Positions 46,337 to 54,366 of a stretch of DNA of 64,000 bases are shown here, in pieces. Source of the DNA: Paraburkholderia sp. BL10I2N1. Lineage in GTDB: Bacteria; Pseudomonadota; Gammaproteobacteria; Burkholderiales; Burkholderiaceae. Below the pieces are notes generated by a model. It searched no databases, was not told where the DNA came from, and saw only the letters and a list, made by a program, of their open reading frames with translations. Both the position numbers and the translations under genes were made by a program. Numbering within the stretch: position 1 is the stretch's first letter; every line of letters begins with the position of its first letter. The stretch is from positions 124,001-188,000 of the forward strand of contig NZ_SNWA01000001.1 in assembly GCF_004361815.1 (NCBI RefSeq), given 5' to 3'.

Positions 46337-47269
46337 ATGATCATCCGGCCGCACCTGCACTGGTTTCGTATGCTCCTCGCGTGGAGAGGCTCTGTCCTCC
46401 CGCAACTGCTGCCGCGTCTCCTCGTGATTTTCTGCATATCGATCGTCGCTGTCGCCGCGCACGATCACATTCTCAAGATCACCGTCAATCTCAACCCCAC
46501 GCCGTTTTCCCTCATCGGCATCGCACTCGCCATCTTTCTCGGGTTTCGCAATAGCGCCAGCTACGACCGGTACTGGGAAGCGCGAAAACTCTGGGGCCAA
46601 CTGCTGAACGAGTCCCGCTCGATGACGCGTCAGGCACTTACGCTCCCTCGCCGTACGGACGACGCGGACGATGCAGCCGAAACGCGCGAATTCGTGCGGG
46701 TGCTCGGCGCGTTTCCGCACGCGCTGCGTCATCAACTGCGCAGGAGCGATCCGCGCGAGGATCTCGCCGCGCGCCTGCCGGCGCCGCTGCTGGAACGCGT
46801 GATGGAGTCACGCTATCGTCCGGCGACCATCATGCTCTGGCTCGCTGAATGGGTGCAGCGGCGCGCGCGTGAAGGCAAGGTCGAGTCGTGGACGGTGCTC
46901 GCGTTCGACCGCAATCTGAACGGGCTGTCGGATATCATCGGGGGATGCGAGCGGATTGCGTCGACACCTCTGCCGTTTGCGTATTCGGTGATGATTCACC
47001 GCACTGTCTACTTCTTCTGTGCGGCTCTGCCCTTCGGGCTCGTGGATAGCATCGGCATCTTTACGCCGATCTTTTCGGTGTTCGTTGCGTACACCTTCAT
47101 GGCACTGGAAGCGATCGCGTCCCAGATCGAAGAACCATTCGGCACTGAGGACAACGACCTCGCGCTAGGCGCGATGTCCCTCTTCATCGAGGATGCCACG
47201 CGCGACCTGCTCGCCGAACCGGCGCTCGAAACCCAGGCGCCCGGTCAACCACCGTTCTCGCTCAGCTAG
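46337..47269 (+). CDS. Bestrophin-family (UPF0187) channel-like membrane protein
   Basis: 310-aa inner-membrane protein of the bacterial bestrophin group. N-terminal MIIRPHLHWFRMLLAWRGSVL and TM1, then TPFSLIGIALAIFLGFRNSASYDRYWEARKLWG, the strongest family signature. A cytoplasmic helical section follows, and TM segments MIHRTVYFFCAALPFGLVD and FTPIFSVFVAYTFMALEAIASQIEEPFG. Homologues form pentameric anion or cation channels; ion selectivity here is unknown. The ribosome-binding site is weak. Stands alone, convergent with the LprI-like gene. Confidence 0.9.
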   Translation: MIIRPHLHWFRMLLAWRGSVLPQLLPRLLVIFCISIVAVAAHDHILKITVNLNPTPFSLIGIALAIFLGFRNSASYDRYWEARKLWGQLLNESRSMTRQALTLPRRTDDADDAAETREFVRVLGAFPHALRHQLRRSDPREDLAARLPAPLLERVMESRYRPATIMLWLAEWVQRRAREGKVESWTVLAFDRNLNGLSDIIGGCERIASTPLPFAYSVMIHRTVYFFCAALPFGLVDSIGIFTPIFSVFVAYTFMALEAIASQIEEPFGTEDNDLALGAMSLFIEDATRDLLAEPALETQAPGQPPFSLS

Positions 47270-47316
47270 CGGGGTGTGCGGCCATGCCGGCGATGCCTGC
47301 CCTGGCCTGATCTGAA

Positions 47317-48036
47317 TCACGACGGCTGACCTGGCTCAGTCGTTGCCGACGTCTCCGAGAGACGCTTGATTGTCGCCACGCGCGCGCCAATGATATCGAC
47401 ACGGCTCCGTTCGTCGATCAATAGCGTCATCGCATCGCGATATCCCATCCAGGCGTGCTGCGCGCGCGACAGCGTCGAACGCGAGCCTGGCGGCATCTTC
47501 GCCCGCAGTTGCCGGAGGTAGCGGTTCAGATCGTAAGTGGCATGTTCGCACTGGGCGTCCATCGAACACGGGCGCAGTTGGGGGCTGTCGTCCCGGCTGG
47601 CATTCGCCGCGGCAGCGCGCAGCGCCAGCGCGCGGTCACGGACCGGCTGCAACTGCATGTCCGCCTCGGACAGCACATACATCGTCCCATGGGTGGTCTC
47701 GAAGACGGCCTTCAGGAGCGGCGCTTCAGCCTCGCGCCATGCCTTCCAGCGCCGCTGGCTGGTTTCCCAGCCCCTGCGCCGCGAGGCCGGCGTCACAGCC
47801 TGCAACTGCAGCCACGCGGTATCCACCGCGGCCTGCCACGCAGCCTGCGCCGCGTCCATGCATTGCACCTGACCCGCGGTCGACGACCGGTCGCTGCGCG
47901 CGAGACACTGACGCATCGCCGCGTCGATCGGATCGGCCGCGGCGACCTCCGCGCGGGCCGTGCCGGCCGCGAGGATCAGCGCTACGCCCGCCGTGCAGAG
48001 CAAGGCGCGCGCAGCCCGTGTCGAGCGCCCGAACAT
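47317..48036 (-). CDS. LprI-like (DUF1311) periplasmic protein
   Basis: 239-aa secreted protein: signal peptide MFGRSTRAARALLCTAGVALILAAGTARA, then two copies of the Cys/Trp-containing DUF1311 helical unit (CMDAAQAAWQAAVDTAWLQLQ with RRWKAWREAEAPLL; and LRQLRAKMPPGS with AQHAWMGYRDAMTLLIDERS). The family includes mycobacterial lysozyme inhibitor LprI, but that activity is not established for Burkholderia members. Its ATG shares one base with the stop of the decarboxylase (TGATG), so the two are co-translated. An apparent longer frame upstream is spurious. Confidence 0.82.
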   Translation of the reverse strand: MFGRSTRAARALLCTAGVALILAAGTARAEVAAADPIDAAMRQCLARSDRSSTAGQVQCMDAAQAAWQAAVDTAWLQLQAVTPASRRRGWETSQRRWKAWREAEAPLLKAVFETTHGTMYVLSEADMQLQPVRDRALALRAAAANASRDDSPQLRPCSMDAQCEHATYDLNRYLRQLRAKMPPGSRSTLSRAQHAWMGYRDAMTLLIDERSRVDIIGARVATIKRLSETSATTEPGQPS

Positions 48037-50321
48037 CAGCCGCGGACGCAGTCGACGAAGTACTCGATGCGCCCGTTGATCATCTCGCCTACGAGCCCAT
48101 GGATATCCGTATGGAAACCCGGGAAGCGCTCGTTGAACTCGCGCGCGAAACGCAGGTAGTTGACGATCGTCCGGTTGAAGCGCTCGCCTGGAATCAGGAG
48201 CGGAATGCCCGGCGGATAAGGCGTGAGCAGGATCGACGTCACGCGGCCCTCGAGTTCGTCGATGGGTACCCGATCGACCTCGCGGTGCGCGAGCTTCGCG
48301 AATGCTTCCGATGGTTTCATCGCGGGCTCCATGCTCGACAGATACATCTCGGTCGTCAGACGCGCGATGTCGTTTGCACGGTACACGCTGTGGATCTGCT
48401 CGCACAGATCGCGCAGCCCGATGCGCTCGTACGCCGGATGGTGCGACACGAATTCGGGCAGCACGCGCCACAGCGGCTGGTTGTTGTCGTAATCGTCCTT
48501 GAACTGCTGCAGCTCGGTCACCATCGAATTCCAGCGGCCCTTGGTGATGCCGATCGTGAACATGATGAAGAACGAATACAGGCCCGTCTTTTCGACGATG
48601 ATGCCGTGCTCGGCCAGATACTTCGTCACGATCGCGGCCGGAATGCCGGTTTCGCCGAACTCGCCGTCCACGTCGAGCCCCGGTGTGATGATCGTCGCCT
48701 TGATCGGGTCGAGCATATTGAAGCCTTCGGCGAGCGGACCGAAGCCGTGCCAGCGGTCGTTCGGACGCAGCATCCAGTCTTCGCGCGAGCCGATGCCTTC
48801 TTCAGCCAGTTCTTCCGGGCCCCAGACCTTGAAGAACCATTCGTCGCCATACTCGGCATCGACCTTGCGCATCGCGCGGCGGAAGTCCAGCGCTTCGGCA
48901 ATCGATTCCTCGACCAGCGCGGTGCCGCCGGGTGGCTCCATCATCGCGGCCGCCACATCGCACGACGCGATGATCGCGTATTGCGGGCTCGTCGACGTAT
49001 GCATCAGATACGCCTCGTTGAAGCGGTGCTTGTCGAACGTGCTGTTCTCGGAGTCCTGCACGACGATCTGCGAGGCCTGCGAGATGCCGGCGAGCAGCTT
49101 GTGCGTCGAGTGCGTCGCGAACACGAGCGCGCCCGTGCGCGGACGGCCCGCGCCGATCGCATGCATGTCCTGGTAAAACTCGTGGAACTCGGCATGCGGC
49201 AGCCACGCTTCGTCGAAGTGCAGCGTGTCGAGCAGGTCGCCGAGCAGGTCCTTGATCATCTCGACGTTGTAGATCACGCCGTCGTACGTGCTCTGCGTGA
49301 TCGTCAGGATGCGCGGCTTGAGGTTCGGGTTCTTTGCGAGCGCTTCGCGCGCGAACGGATTCGCCTCGATCTTCTTGCGGATGTTTTCCGGCTTGAATTC
49401 GTCGCGCGGAATCGGGCCGATGATGCCGAAGTGATTGCGCGTCGGCGTGAGGAACACGGGGATCGCACCCGTCATCGTGATCGCGTGGAGGATCGACTTG
49501 TGACAGTTGCGGTCCACCAGCACGATGTCGCCCGGCGCGACGGTGGCGTGCCAGACGATCTTGTTCGACGTCGACGTGCCGTTCGTCACGAAGAACAGGT
49601 GATCGGCGCTGAAAATGCGCGCCGCATTGCGCTCCGACGCGGCTACCGGGCCGGTATGGTCGAGCAGCTGGCCGAGTTCGTCGACGGCATTGCAGACGTC
49701 GGCGCGCAGCATGTTCTCGCCGAAGAACTGGTGGAACATCTGGCCGAGCGGATTTTTCAGGAACGCGACGCCGCCCGAGTGGCCCGGGCAGTGCCACGAA
49801 TACGAGCCTTCCTCCGCGTACTGCACGAGTTCCTTGAAGAACGGCGGCGCCAGCGAGTCGAGATACACCTTCGCCTCGCGGATGATGTGGCGCGCGACGA
49901 ACTCCGGCGTGTCCTCGAACATGTGGATGAAGCCGTGCAGTTCGCGCAGGATGTCGTTCGGCAGGTGGCGCGACGTGCGCGTCTCGCCGTACAGGAAGAT
50001 TGGAATGTCCGCGTTGCGGCGGCGCACTTCGGTCACGAATGCGCGCAGCGCGATGATCGCGGCCGCGAGTTCGGGCGTCTCGCCTTCGACCACGACGTTC
50101 TCGACATACGGCAGCAGCTCGTCGTCGTCGATCGACAGGATGAAGCACGACGCGCGGCTCGACTGCTGCGCGAACGAGGTCAGGTCACCATAGCTCGTGA
50201 GCCCGAGCACTTCCGCGCCTTCTTTTTCGATGGCTTCGGCCAGTGCCCGGATGCCGGAACCCGAGATATTCTCGGAGCGGAAATCTTCGTCGATGATGAC
50301 GACGGGAAAACGAAACTTCAT
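48036..50321 (-). CDS. adiA: Biodegradative-type arginine/lysine/ornithine decarboxylase
   Basis: 761-aa fold-type I PLP enzyme; removes CO2 from a basic amino acid, consuming a proton. Three parts: N-terminal wing domain (1-125), PLP domain with SWHCPGHSGGVAF, HFDEAWLPHAEF and the PLP Lys at about 408 in ATHSTHKLLAG, and the C-terminal domain. Closest in layout to AdiA, so arginine is the favoured substrate, but lysine or ornithine cannot be excluded. No antiporter gene is adjacent, so a classical acid-resistance pair is not present here. GGAG eight bases before ATG. Confidence 0.92.
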   Translation of the reverse strand: MKFRFPVVIIDEDFRSENISGSGIRALAEAIEKEGAEVLGLTSYGDLTSFAQQSSRASCFILSIDDDELLPYVENVVVEGETPELAAAIIALRAFVTEVRRRNADIPIFLYGETRTSRHLPNDILRELHGFIHMFEDTPEFVARHIIREAKVYLDSLAPPFFKELVQYAEEGSYSWHCPGHSGGVAFLKNPLGQMFHQFFGENMLRADVCNAVDELGQLLDHTGPVAASERNAARIFSADHLFFVTNGTSTSNKIVWHATVAPGDIVLVDRNCHKSILHAITMTGAIPVFLTPTRNHFGIIGPIPRDEFKPENIRKKIEANPFAREALAKNPNLKPRILTITQSTYDGVIYNVEMIKDLLGDLLDTLHFDEAWLPHAEFHEFYQDMHAIGAGRPRTGALVFATHSTHKLLAGISQASQIVVQDSENSTFDKHRFNEAYLMHTSTSPQYAIIASCDVAAAMMEPPGGTALVEESIAEALDFRRAMRKVDAEYGDEWFFKVWGPEELAEEGIGSREDWMLRPNDRWHGFGPLAEGFNMLDPIKATIITPGLDVDGEFGETGIPAAIVTKYLAEHGIIVEKTGLYSFFIMFTIGITKGRWNSMVTELQQFKDDYDNNQPLWRVLPEFVSHHPAYERIGLRDLCEQIHSVYRANDIARLTTEMYLSSMEPAMKPSEAFAKLAHREVDRVPIDELEGRVTSILLTPYPPGIPLLIPGERFNRTIVNYLRFAREFNERFPGFHTDIHGLVGEMINGRIEYFVDCVRG

Positions 50322-50334
50322 GGGCGATTCTCCA

Positions 50335-50369
50335 AAAAGAACGACCGCTGCTTCTGATGCGCAGCGGTC
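50335..50369 (-). terminator. Terminator/attenuator between dcd and the decarboxylase gene
   Basis: On the minus strand GACCGCTGC/GCAGCGGTC (50369-50361 with 50351-50343) forms a 9-bp stem with a nine-base loop, followed by GTTCTTTTT. The U-tract runs straight into the GGAG ribosome-binding site of the decarboxylase gene, so it both ends dcd transcripts and may affect decarboxylase expression. Confidence 0.7.
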
Positions 50370-50404
50370 ACCCGTCTAGCCGGTGAGTCAATGCGCGCTG
50401 CGCG

Positions 50405-50974
50405 TTACGTTTTGGGCAGCGTGACGCCGTGCTGGCCTTGATATTTGCCGCCGCGATCCGCGTACGACACCTCGCAAATCTCGTCGCTTTCGAAAAACAG
50501 AACCTGCGCGACGCCTTCGTTGGCGTAGATTTTCGCAGGCAAAGGTGTCGTATTCGAGAATTCGAGCGTCACGTGCCCTTCCCACTCCGGCTCGAACGGC
50601 GTCACGTTGACGATGATGCCGCAACGCGCGTACGTAGACTTGCCGAGGCAGACGGTCAGCACGCTGCGCGGAATGCGGAAATACTCGACGGTACGCGCGA
50701 GCGCAAACGAGTTCGGCGGGATGATGCAGACGTCACCCTTGAAATCGACAAACGACTTCTCGTCGAAGTTCTTCGGGTCGACGATCGTCGAATTGATGTT
50801 CGTGAAGATCTTGAATTCGTCGGCGCAGCGGATGTCGTAGCCGTAGCTCGACGTGCCATAGCTGACGATCTTCCGGCCGTCTTCCGAGACGCGAACCTGC
50901 TCGGGCGAGAACGGCTCGATCATGTTGTGCTGTTCGGCCATGCGCCGGATCCACTTGTCGGATTTGATGGTCAT
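50405..50974 (-). CDS. dcd: dCTP deaminase
   Basis: Converts dCTP to dUTP, feeding dTTP synthesis. 189 aa, standard length. Active-site [10 protein letters not shown] at 111-120 (Ser113, Arg117) and the general-base Glu138 in VTLEFSN; trimer-forming N-terminal helix [16 protein letters not shown] minus-strand TAAAAT at 51053-51048 is a candidate -10, giving a leader of about 65 bases. Monofunctional, not the dUTPase-fused type. Confidence 0.96.
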   Translation of the reverse strand: MTIKSDKWIRRMAEQHNMIEPFSPEQVRVSEDGRKIVSYGTSSYGYDIRCADEFKIFTNINSTIVDPKNFDEKSFVDFKGDVCIIPPNSFALARTVEYFRIPRSVLTVCLGKSTYARCGIIVNVTPFEPEWEGHVTLEFSNTTPLPAKIYANEGVAQVLFFESDEICEVSYADRGGKYQGQHGVTLPKT

Positions 50975-51047
50975 ATATGAATGCTACGTGACACGCGAGA
51001 GGGGTGAAAGGCCGGCCGGCAAGGGCCCTGCCGGGCGAAAGGCGCTT

Positions 51048-51053
51048 ATTTTA
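51048..51053 (-). promoter_or_regulatory. Candidate -10 (TAAAAT) for dcd
   Basis: TAAAAT on the minus strand in the context CGCGTAAAATAAGCG, about 75 bases before the dcd ATG. No convincing -35. Confidence 0.4.
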
Positions 51054-51189
51054 CGCGATCGAACGAAAGCTGACGGACACGCTGTAGAGGGACGCTCGAG
51101 AACCTGCCGGAGCCGGCCCGACCGCGCGCGCTCCCGGATGGCATCGAGCGATGCCGCGGCTGGCGACCAGCCGATGACATCATCGCATG

Positions 51190-51726
51190 TCACTGCTGCC
51201 GGATCACCCCGCAGGCGAGCGCAGTACCGGCGCCGTGCTGCGGGTAGGCGTACGGATCGGACGCGTCGCGGTGGAGGAGCACCGAGCGCTGCAGCACCGA
51301 GCGGATGCCGTCGAGCGACACATCGGGCGCCACGATAAAGCCGGTCGCCACACCGGTCGCATCTGCGCGAATATTGCCCAGGTCGCCCTCGACGCGCGCA
51401 CCGATCTTCAGGCGCTCGGCGGCTGGCGAGAAGACCGCACCGGCACTGGAGCCGTCGGTCGCGTTGCAGTCGCCGCGCTCGTGGATCTGCAGCGCGTGGT
51501 CGCTATCTGGCGGAAGGCCCGTAAGATTGTAGGTGACCTGCACGCCGTCCGAGCGTTCTATGAAGGTCACGGAGCCGCGAGCGGTACTGCCGACGGTAGG
51601 CAGCAGTTGCGCATTGGCATGCTTTTCCTGTGGCCTCAGGAATACAGTACAGCCGCACAGCAGCAGGCTGCTGGCAGTCAGAACGATGAACGCATGCACC
51701 GCCCGTCCGTCGATTCGTAGTCTCAT
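51190..51726 (-). CDS. SOD-like (Cu/Zn-superoxide dismutase fold) lipoprotein with degenerate metal site
   Basis: 178-aa lipoprotein: signal ending LLLCGC, then a SodC-like domain. The fold is shown by HALQIHERGDC, AGAVFSP, EGDLGNIRADATG and GAGTALACGVI, which track GFHIHEFGDC, GPHFNP, HVGDLGN and AGARVACGVI of true enzymes. The first Cu His is Gln, the bridging His of the HFNP block is Val, and the HVGD His is Val; the C-terminal His (LLHRDASD) remains. Enzymatic dismutase activity is therefore doubtful. AAGAGGAT five bases before ATG. Confidence 0.82.
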   Translation of the reverse strand: MRLRIDGRAVHAFIVLTASSLLLCGCTVFLRPQEKHANAQLLPTVGSTARGSVTFIERSDGVQVTYNLTGLPPDSDHALQIHERGDCNATDGSSAGAVFSPAAERLKIGARVEGDLGNIRADATGVATGFIVAPDVSLDGIRSVLQRSVLLHRDASDPYAYPQHGAGTALACGVIRQQ

Positions 51727-51868
51727 GCGATCCTCTTGCCGGCCCGCGACCGCCCGTGCGGCCGCTTTGCCGGACCTTCGAAGCCGACATGATACCGCGC
51801 CGCCAGCCTGCCGCATCGACGCTTGCGGCGGGTTGGCCGCATGGCCAGCGCGGTCCGGCCGGAACCGC

Positions 51869-52957
51869 TCAGGTGTTCTGCACGACGATGTTCGGAAACT
51901 TCGAGGTCATGTCGCGCGCGCGCTCGGCGATGTGAAGTGCCACCTTGCGCGCGATCGAACGATAGATTTCCGCGACACGCCCTTCCGGATCCGCCACCAC
52001 GGTCGGCCGGCCGGAGTCGGCCTGCTCGCGGATCGCGATGTCGAGCGGCAGGCTGCCGAGCACCTCGACGCCGTATTCCTTTGCCATCCGCTCGCCGCCG
52101 CCCGCGCCGAAGATATGTTCTTCGTGGCCACAGTTCGAGCAGATATGCATACCCATGTTTTCGACAATGCCGAGAATCGGAATGCCGACCTTCTCGAACA
52201 TTTTGAGGCCCTTCTTCGCGTCGAGGAGCGCAATGTCCTGCGGCGTCGTGACGATCACCGCGCCCGTCACCGGCACGCGCTGCGAGAGCGTCAACTGGAT
52301 GTCGCCGGTGCCGGGCGGCATATCGACGATCAGGTAGTCGAGGTCTTGCCAGTTCGTCTGCCGCAGCAGCTGTTCGAGCGCCGACGTGGCCATCGGGCCG
52401 CGCCAGACCATCGGGTTGTCCTGCTCGATCAGAAAGCCGATCGAGTTGGCCTGCATGCCGTGGCCGGTCATCGGATTCATCGACTGGCCATCGGGCGACT
52501 CAGGACGCCCCTCTATGCCTAGCATGGTCGGCAGCGAGGGGCCGTAGATGTCGGCATCCAGCACGCCGACCGACGCGCCTTCGCTCGCCAGCGCCAGCGC
52601 CAGGTTGACCGCGGTCGTGCTTTTGCCGACACCGCCCTTGCCGGACGCGACAGCCACGATGTTCTTGACGTTCGGCAATAGTTTTACGCCACGCTGGACG
52701 GTGTGCGCGGCAATGACCTGCGATACCTGGACGCGGGCGTCCTTCACGCCCGGCACCTGAAGCAGCGCATCGACAACCAGCTTCTGGATGGCGTCAAACT
52801 GACGCTTCGCCGGATAGCCGAGTACCACGTCGAGGCTAACCGCTGCATCATTGACGGAAACGTTCTTGAAGTTCTTCGCCGCCGCGAACGGACGGCCAGT
52901 GTTGGGGTCGGTGACAGCCGCGAGGGCGGCGTCCACCAGGGCCCGATCGATGCTCAT
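51869..52957 (-). CDS. apbC: Iron-sulfur cluster carrier ATPase (ApbC/Mrp)
   Basis: Transfers [4Fe-4S] clusters to apo-proteins. 362 aa: N-terminal MIP18/DUF59-like domain (1-90), then deviant Walker A GKGGVGKST at about 107-115, DADIYGPSLPTMLG, DYLIVDMPPGTGD and the cluster-binding CxxC in HICSNCGHEEHIFG. CGGAG six bases before the ATG at 52957 fixes the start; the 48 upstream codons have no family similarity. Minus strand, 142 bases upstream of the SOD-like lipoprotein gene. Confidence 0.95.
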   Translation of the reverse strand: MSIDRALVDAALAAVTDPNTGRPFAAAKNFKNVSVNDAAVSLDVVLGYPAKRQFDAIQKLVVDALLQVPGVKDARVQVSQVIAAHTVQRGVKLLPNVKNIVAVASGKGGVGKSTTAVNLALALASEGASVGVLDADIYGPSLPTMLGIEGRPESPDGQSMNPMTGHGMQANSIGFLIEQDNPMVWRGPMATSALEQLLRQTNWQDLDYLIVDMPPGTGDIQLTLSQRVPVTGAVIVTTPQDIALLDAKKGLKMFEKVGIPILGIVENMGMHICSNCGHEEHIFGAGGGERMAKEYGVEVLGSLPLDIAIREQADSGRPTVVADPEGRVAEIYRSIARKVALHIAERARDMTSKFPNIVVQNT

Positions 52958-53225
52958 TGAAACTCCGCGGGAACAGTTGCGGCGCGGTCGAATCGAAGCA
53001 TCGGCCGGCTGCACGAAATTGAAAGAAATTGTTGCTCGGCATTGTGCAAACAACGCTTGCCGGGCACCCTTCGGCGGCTGGAATCTATAGGGCCGAATCA
53101 CTGCGTGCCTCAGCCGTCATTGTAGTGGCTCGCGCCGCGCCCTGCCGGAAGACCCTCTTCCATTATCGGAGTGGGCATCCGGCGCTTGTCATCGACGACT
53201 CGTTTTTCTGAAGAGAGGATCCACA

Positions 53226-53885
53226 ATGAACACGAAAACCATCTCCCGCCTCGCGGTCTTCGCGGTCGCGGGCGCGCTGCTCGGCGGCTGCGCCACGCAA
53301 CAGGGCACTAACACCGCTGTTGGCACGGGCGTCGGAGCGGGTGTCGGCGCAGGTATCGGCGCAATCTTCGGCGGCGGCAAGGGTGCGGCGATCGGCGCGG
53401 CGGCAGGTGCAGCGACGGGCGGCATCGTCGGCTATAACTGGCAGTCGATCCACAACAGGCTGTCGGGCGCAACCAAGGGCACCGGCACGCAGATCACCGA
53501 GCAGCCGGACGGCTCGCTCAAGCTGAACATCCCGAGCTCGGTCACGTTCGATACGAGCAGCTACGCCATCAAGCCGACGTTCGCACCGGTCCTCGATCAG
53601 GTGGGTCAGACGCTGGCCCAGAGCCCGGAGGTGAACGCCCACGTCGTCGGCCACACGGACAGCACGGGCTCCGACGCGTACAACCAGACGCTGTCGGTGA
53701 ACCGCGCGCAAAGCGTCGTGGATTATCTCGGAACGCACGGCGTCGCGCCGCAGCGCCTGTCGGCTGAAGGCCTCGGCGCGTCGCAGCCGGTCGCCGACAA
53801 CAACACGGAAGCGGGCCGCGCCCAGAACCGGCGCGTCGAGATCTATCTGCGCGCCATGGCTCAGCCGGGTCAACAGCCTAAGTAA
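53226..53885 (+). CDS. OmpA-family lipoprotein with glycine zipper (YiaD-like)
   Basis: 219-aa outer-membrane lipoprotein. Lipobox LGGC (Cys22), glycine-zipper segment (VGTGVGAGVGAGIGAIFGGG, repeated to about residue 70), then a peptidoglycan-binding OmpA C-terminal domain: SSVTFDTSSYAIKP, VVGHTDSTGSDAYNQTLSVNRAQSVVDYL and AGRAQNRRVEIYL, which carries the meso-diaminopimelate-binding Asp and Arg. It anchors the outer membrane to peptidoglycan. Divergent from apbC; no partner gene. Confidence 0.92.
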   Translation: MNTKTISRLAVFAVAGALLGGCATQQGTNTAVGTGVGAGVGAGIGAIFGGGKGAAIGAAAGAATGGIVGYNWQSIHNRLSGATKGTGTQITEQPDGSLKLNIPSSVTFDTSSYAIKPTFAPVLDQVGQTLAQSPEVNAHVVGHTDSTGSDAYNQTLSVNRAQSVVDYLGTHGVAPQRLSAEGLGASQPVADNNTEAGRAQNRRVEIYLRAMAQPGQQPK

Positions 53886-54014
53886 CGGTCTCGAACGAGA
53901 ACAATCGGCACCGGCTGCGTGTCCGTCCGTACCACGCCGGGCGCGCGCCGGCCGTCGAATTGAAGGCTTCGGGTAACTGATTCGAAAAATATTTCGAACT
54001 CTCGCGCGAATCCG

Positions 54015-54110
54015 TTGTCTCTGTTTACGGTACGTGGCTGGCGATGCCGCCGCGTTACCATTCTCCTCTTGTCGTTGTTGCTCCGGGGCCCATTAGCCCC
54101 GGTTTTTTTT
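54015..54110 (+). ncRNA. Candidate small RNA ending in a strong terminator
   Basis: Roughly 95 bases with no coding capacity, carrying a pyrimidine-rich anti-Shine-Dalgarno-like stretch (TTCTCCTCTTG, about 54061-54071) and ending in a GC-rich hairpin plus eight T. The 5' end is a guess. It may simply be a 3'-UTR of the upstream gene. Confidence 0.25.
54083..54110 (+). terminator. Rho-independent terminator
   Basis: 7-bp stem CCGGGGC/GCCCCGG with a six-base loop, followed by eight T. It is about 200 bases past the OmpA-like lipoprotein stop, an unusually long distance if it serves only that gene. Confidence 0.9.
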
Positions 54111-54366
54111 GGTTCTTCACGGGTGCTCGCCGCGCCATTCCGGCCTCTTCTTTCAGTTCCGGCCAGCTCCGGCTTCAGCCCAGACTCCCTGCCCGCCACT
54201 TCCGCCACTTCCGCCACTTCCGCCCCTCCGCATTTCCCGAACGCCGTTCGAACGGCTGCGCGTCAGGCTCCTGCTGCCATGCCTGCCGGCCATCCGGCCT
54301 GTCCCGCTGTAGCTCGCTGCCCTGATAGAATTGAAGTTTCGTCTCTCCGCAAGTCCCAGAATCCCT

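Larger units (their letters stand above)
53886..54366 (+). other. Intergenic region between the OmpA-like lipoprotein and metG
   Basis: 481 bases without a protein gene. Contents: a TTCGAAA-AATA-TTTCGAA inverted repeat at 53981-53998, a hairpin terminator at 54083-54110, a short repeat CCGCCACTT (about 54192-54220) and a TAGAAT -10-like element at 54326-54331 that would start the metG transcript about 30 bases before its ATG. Confidence 0.5.

Noticed and set aside
47739..50357. Long open frame (872 codons) on the plus strand opposite the decarboxylase
   Set aside because: Antisense shadow of a GC-rich gene; Arg/Asp/Val-rich product without domains, whereas the minus-strand frame is a clear decarboxylase.
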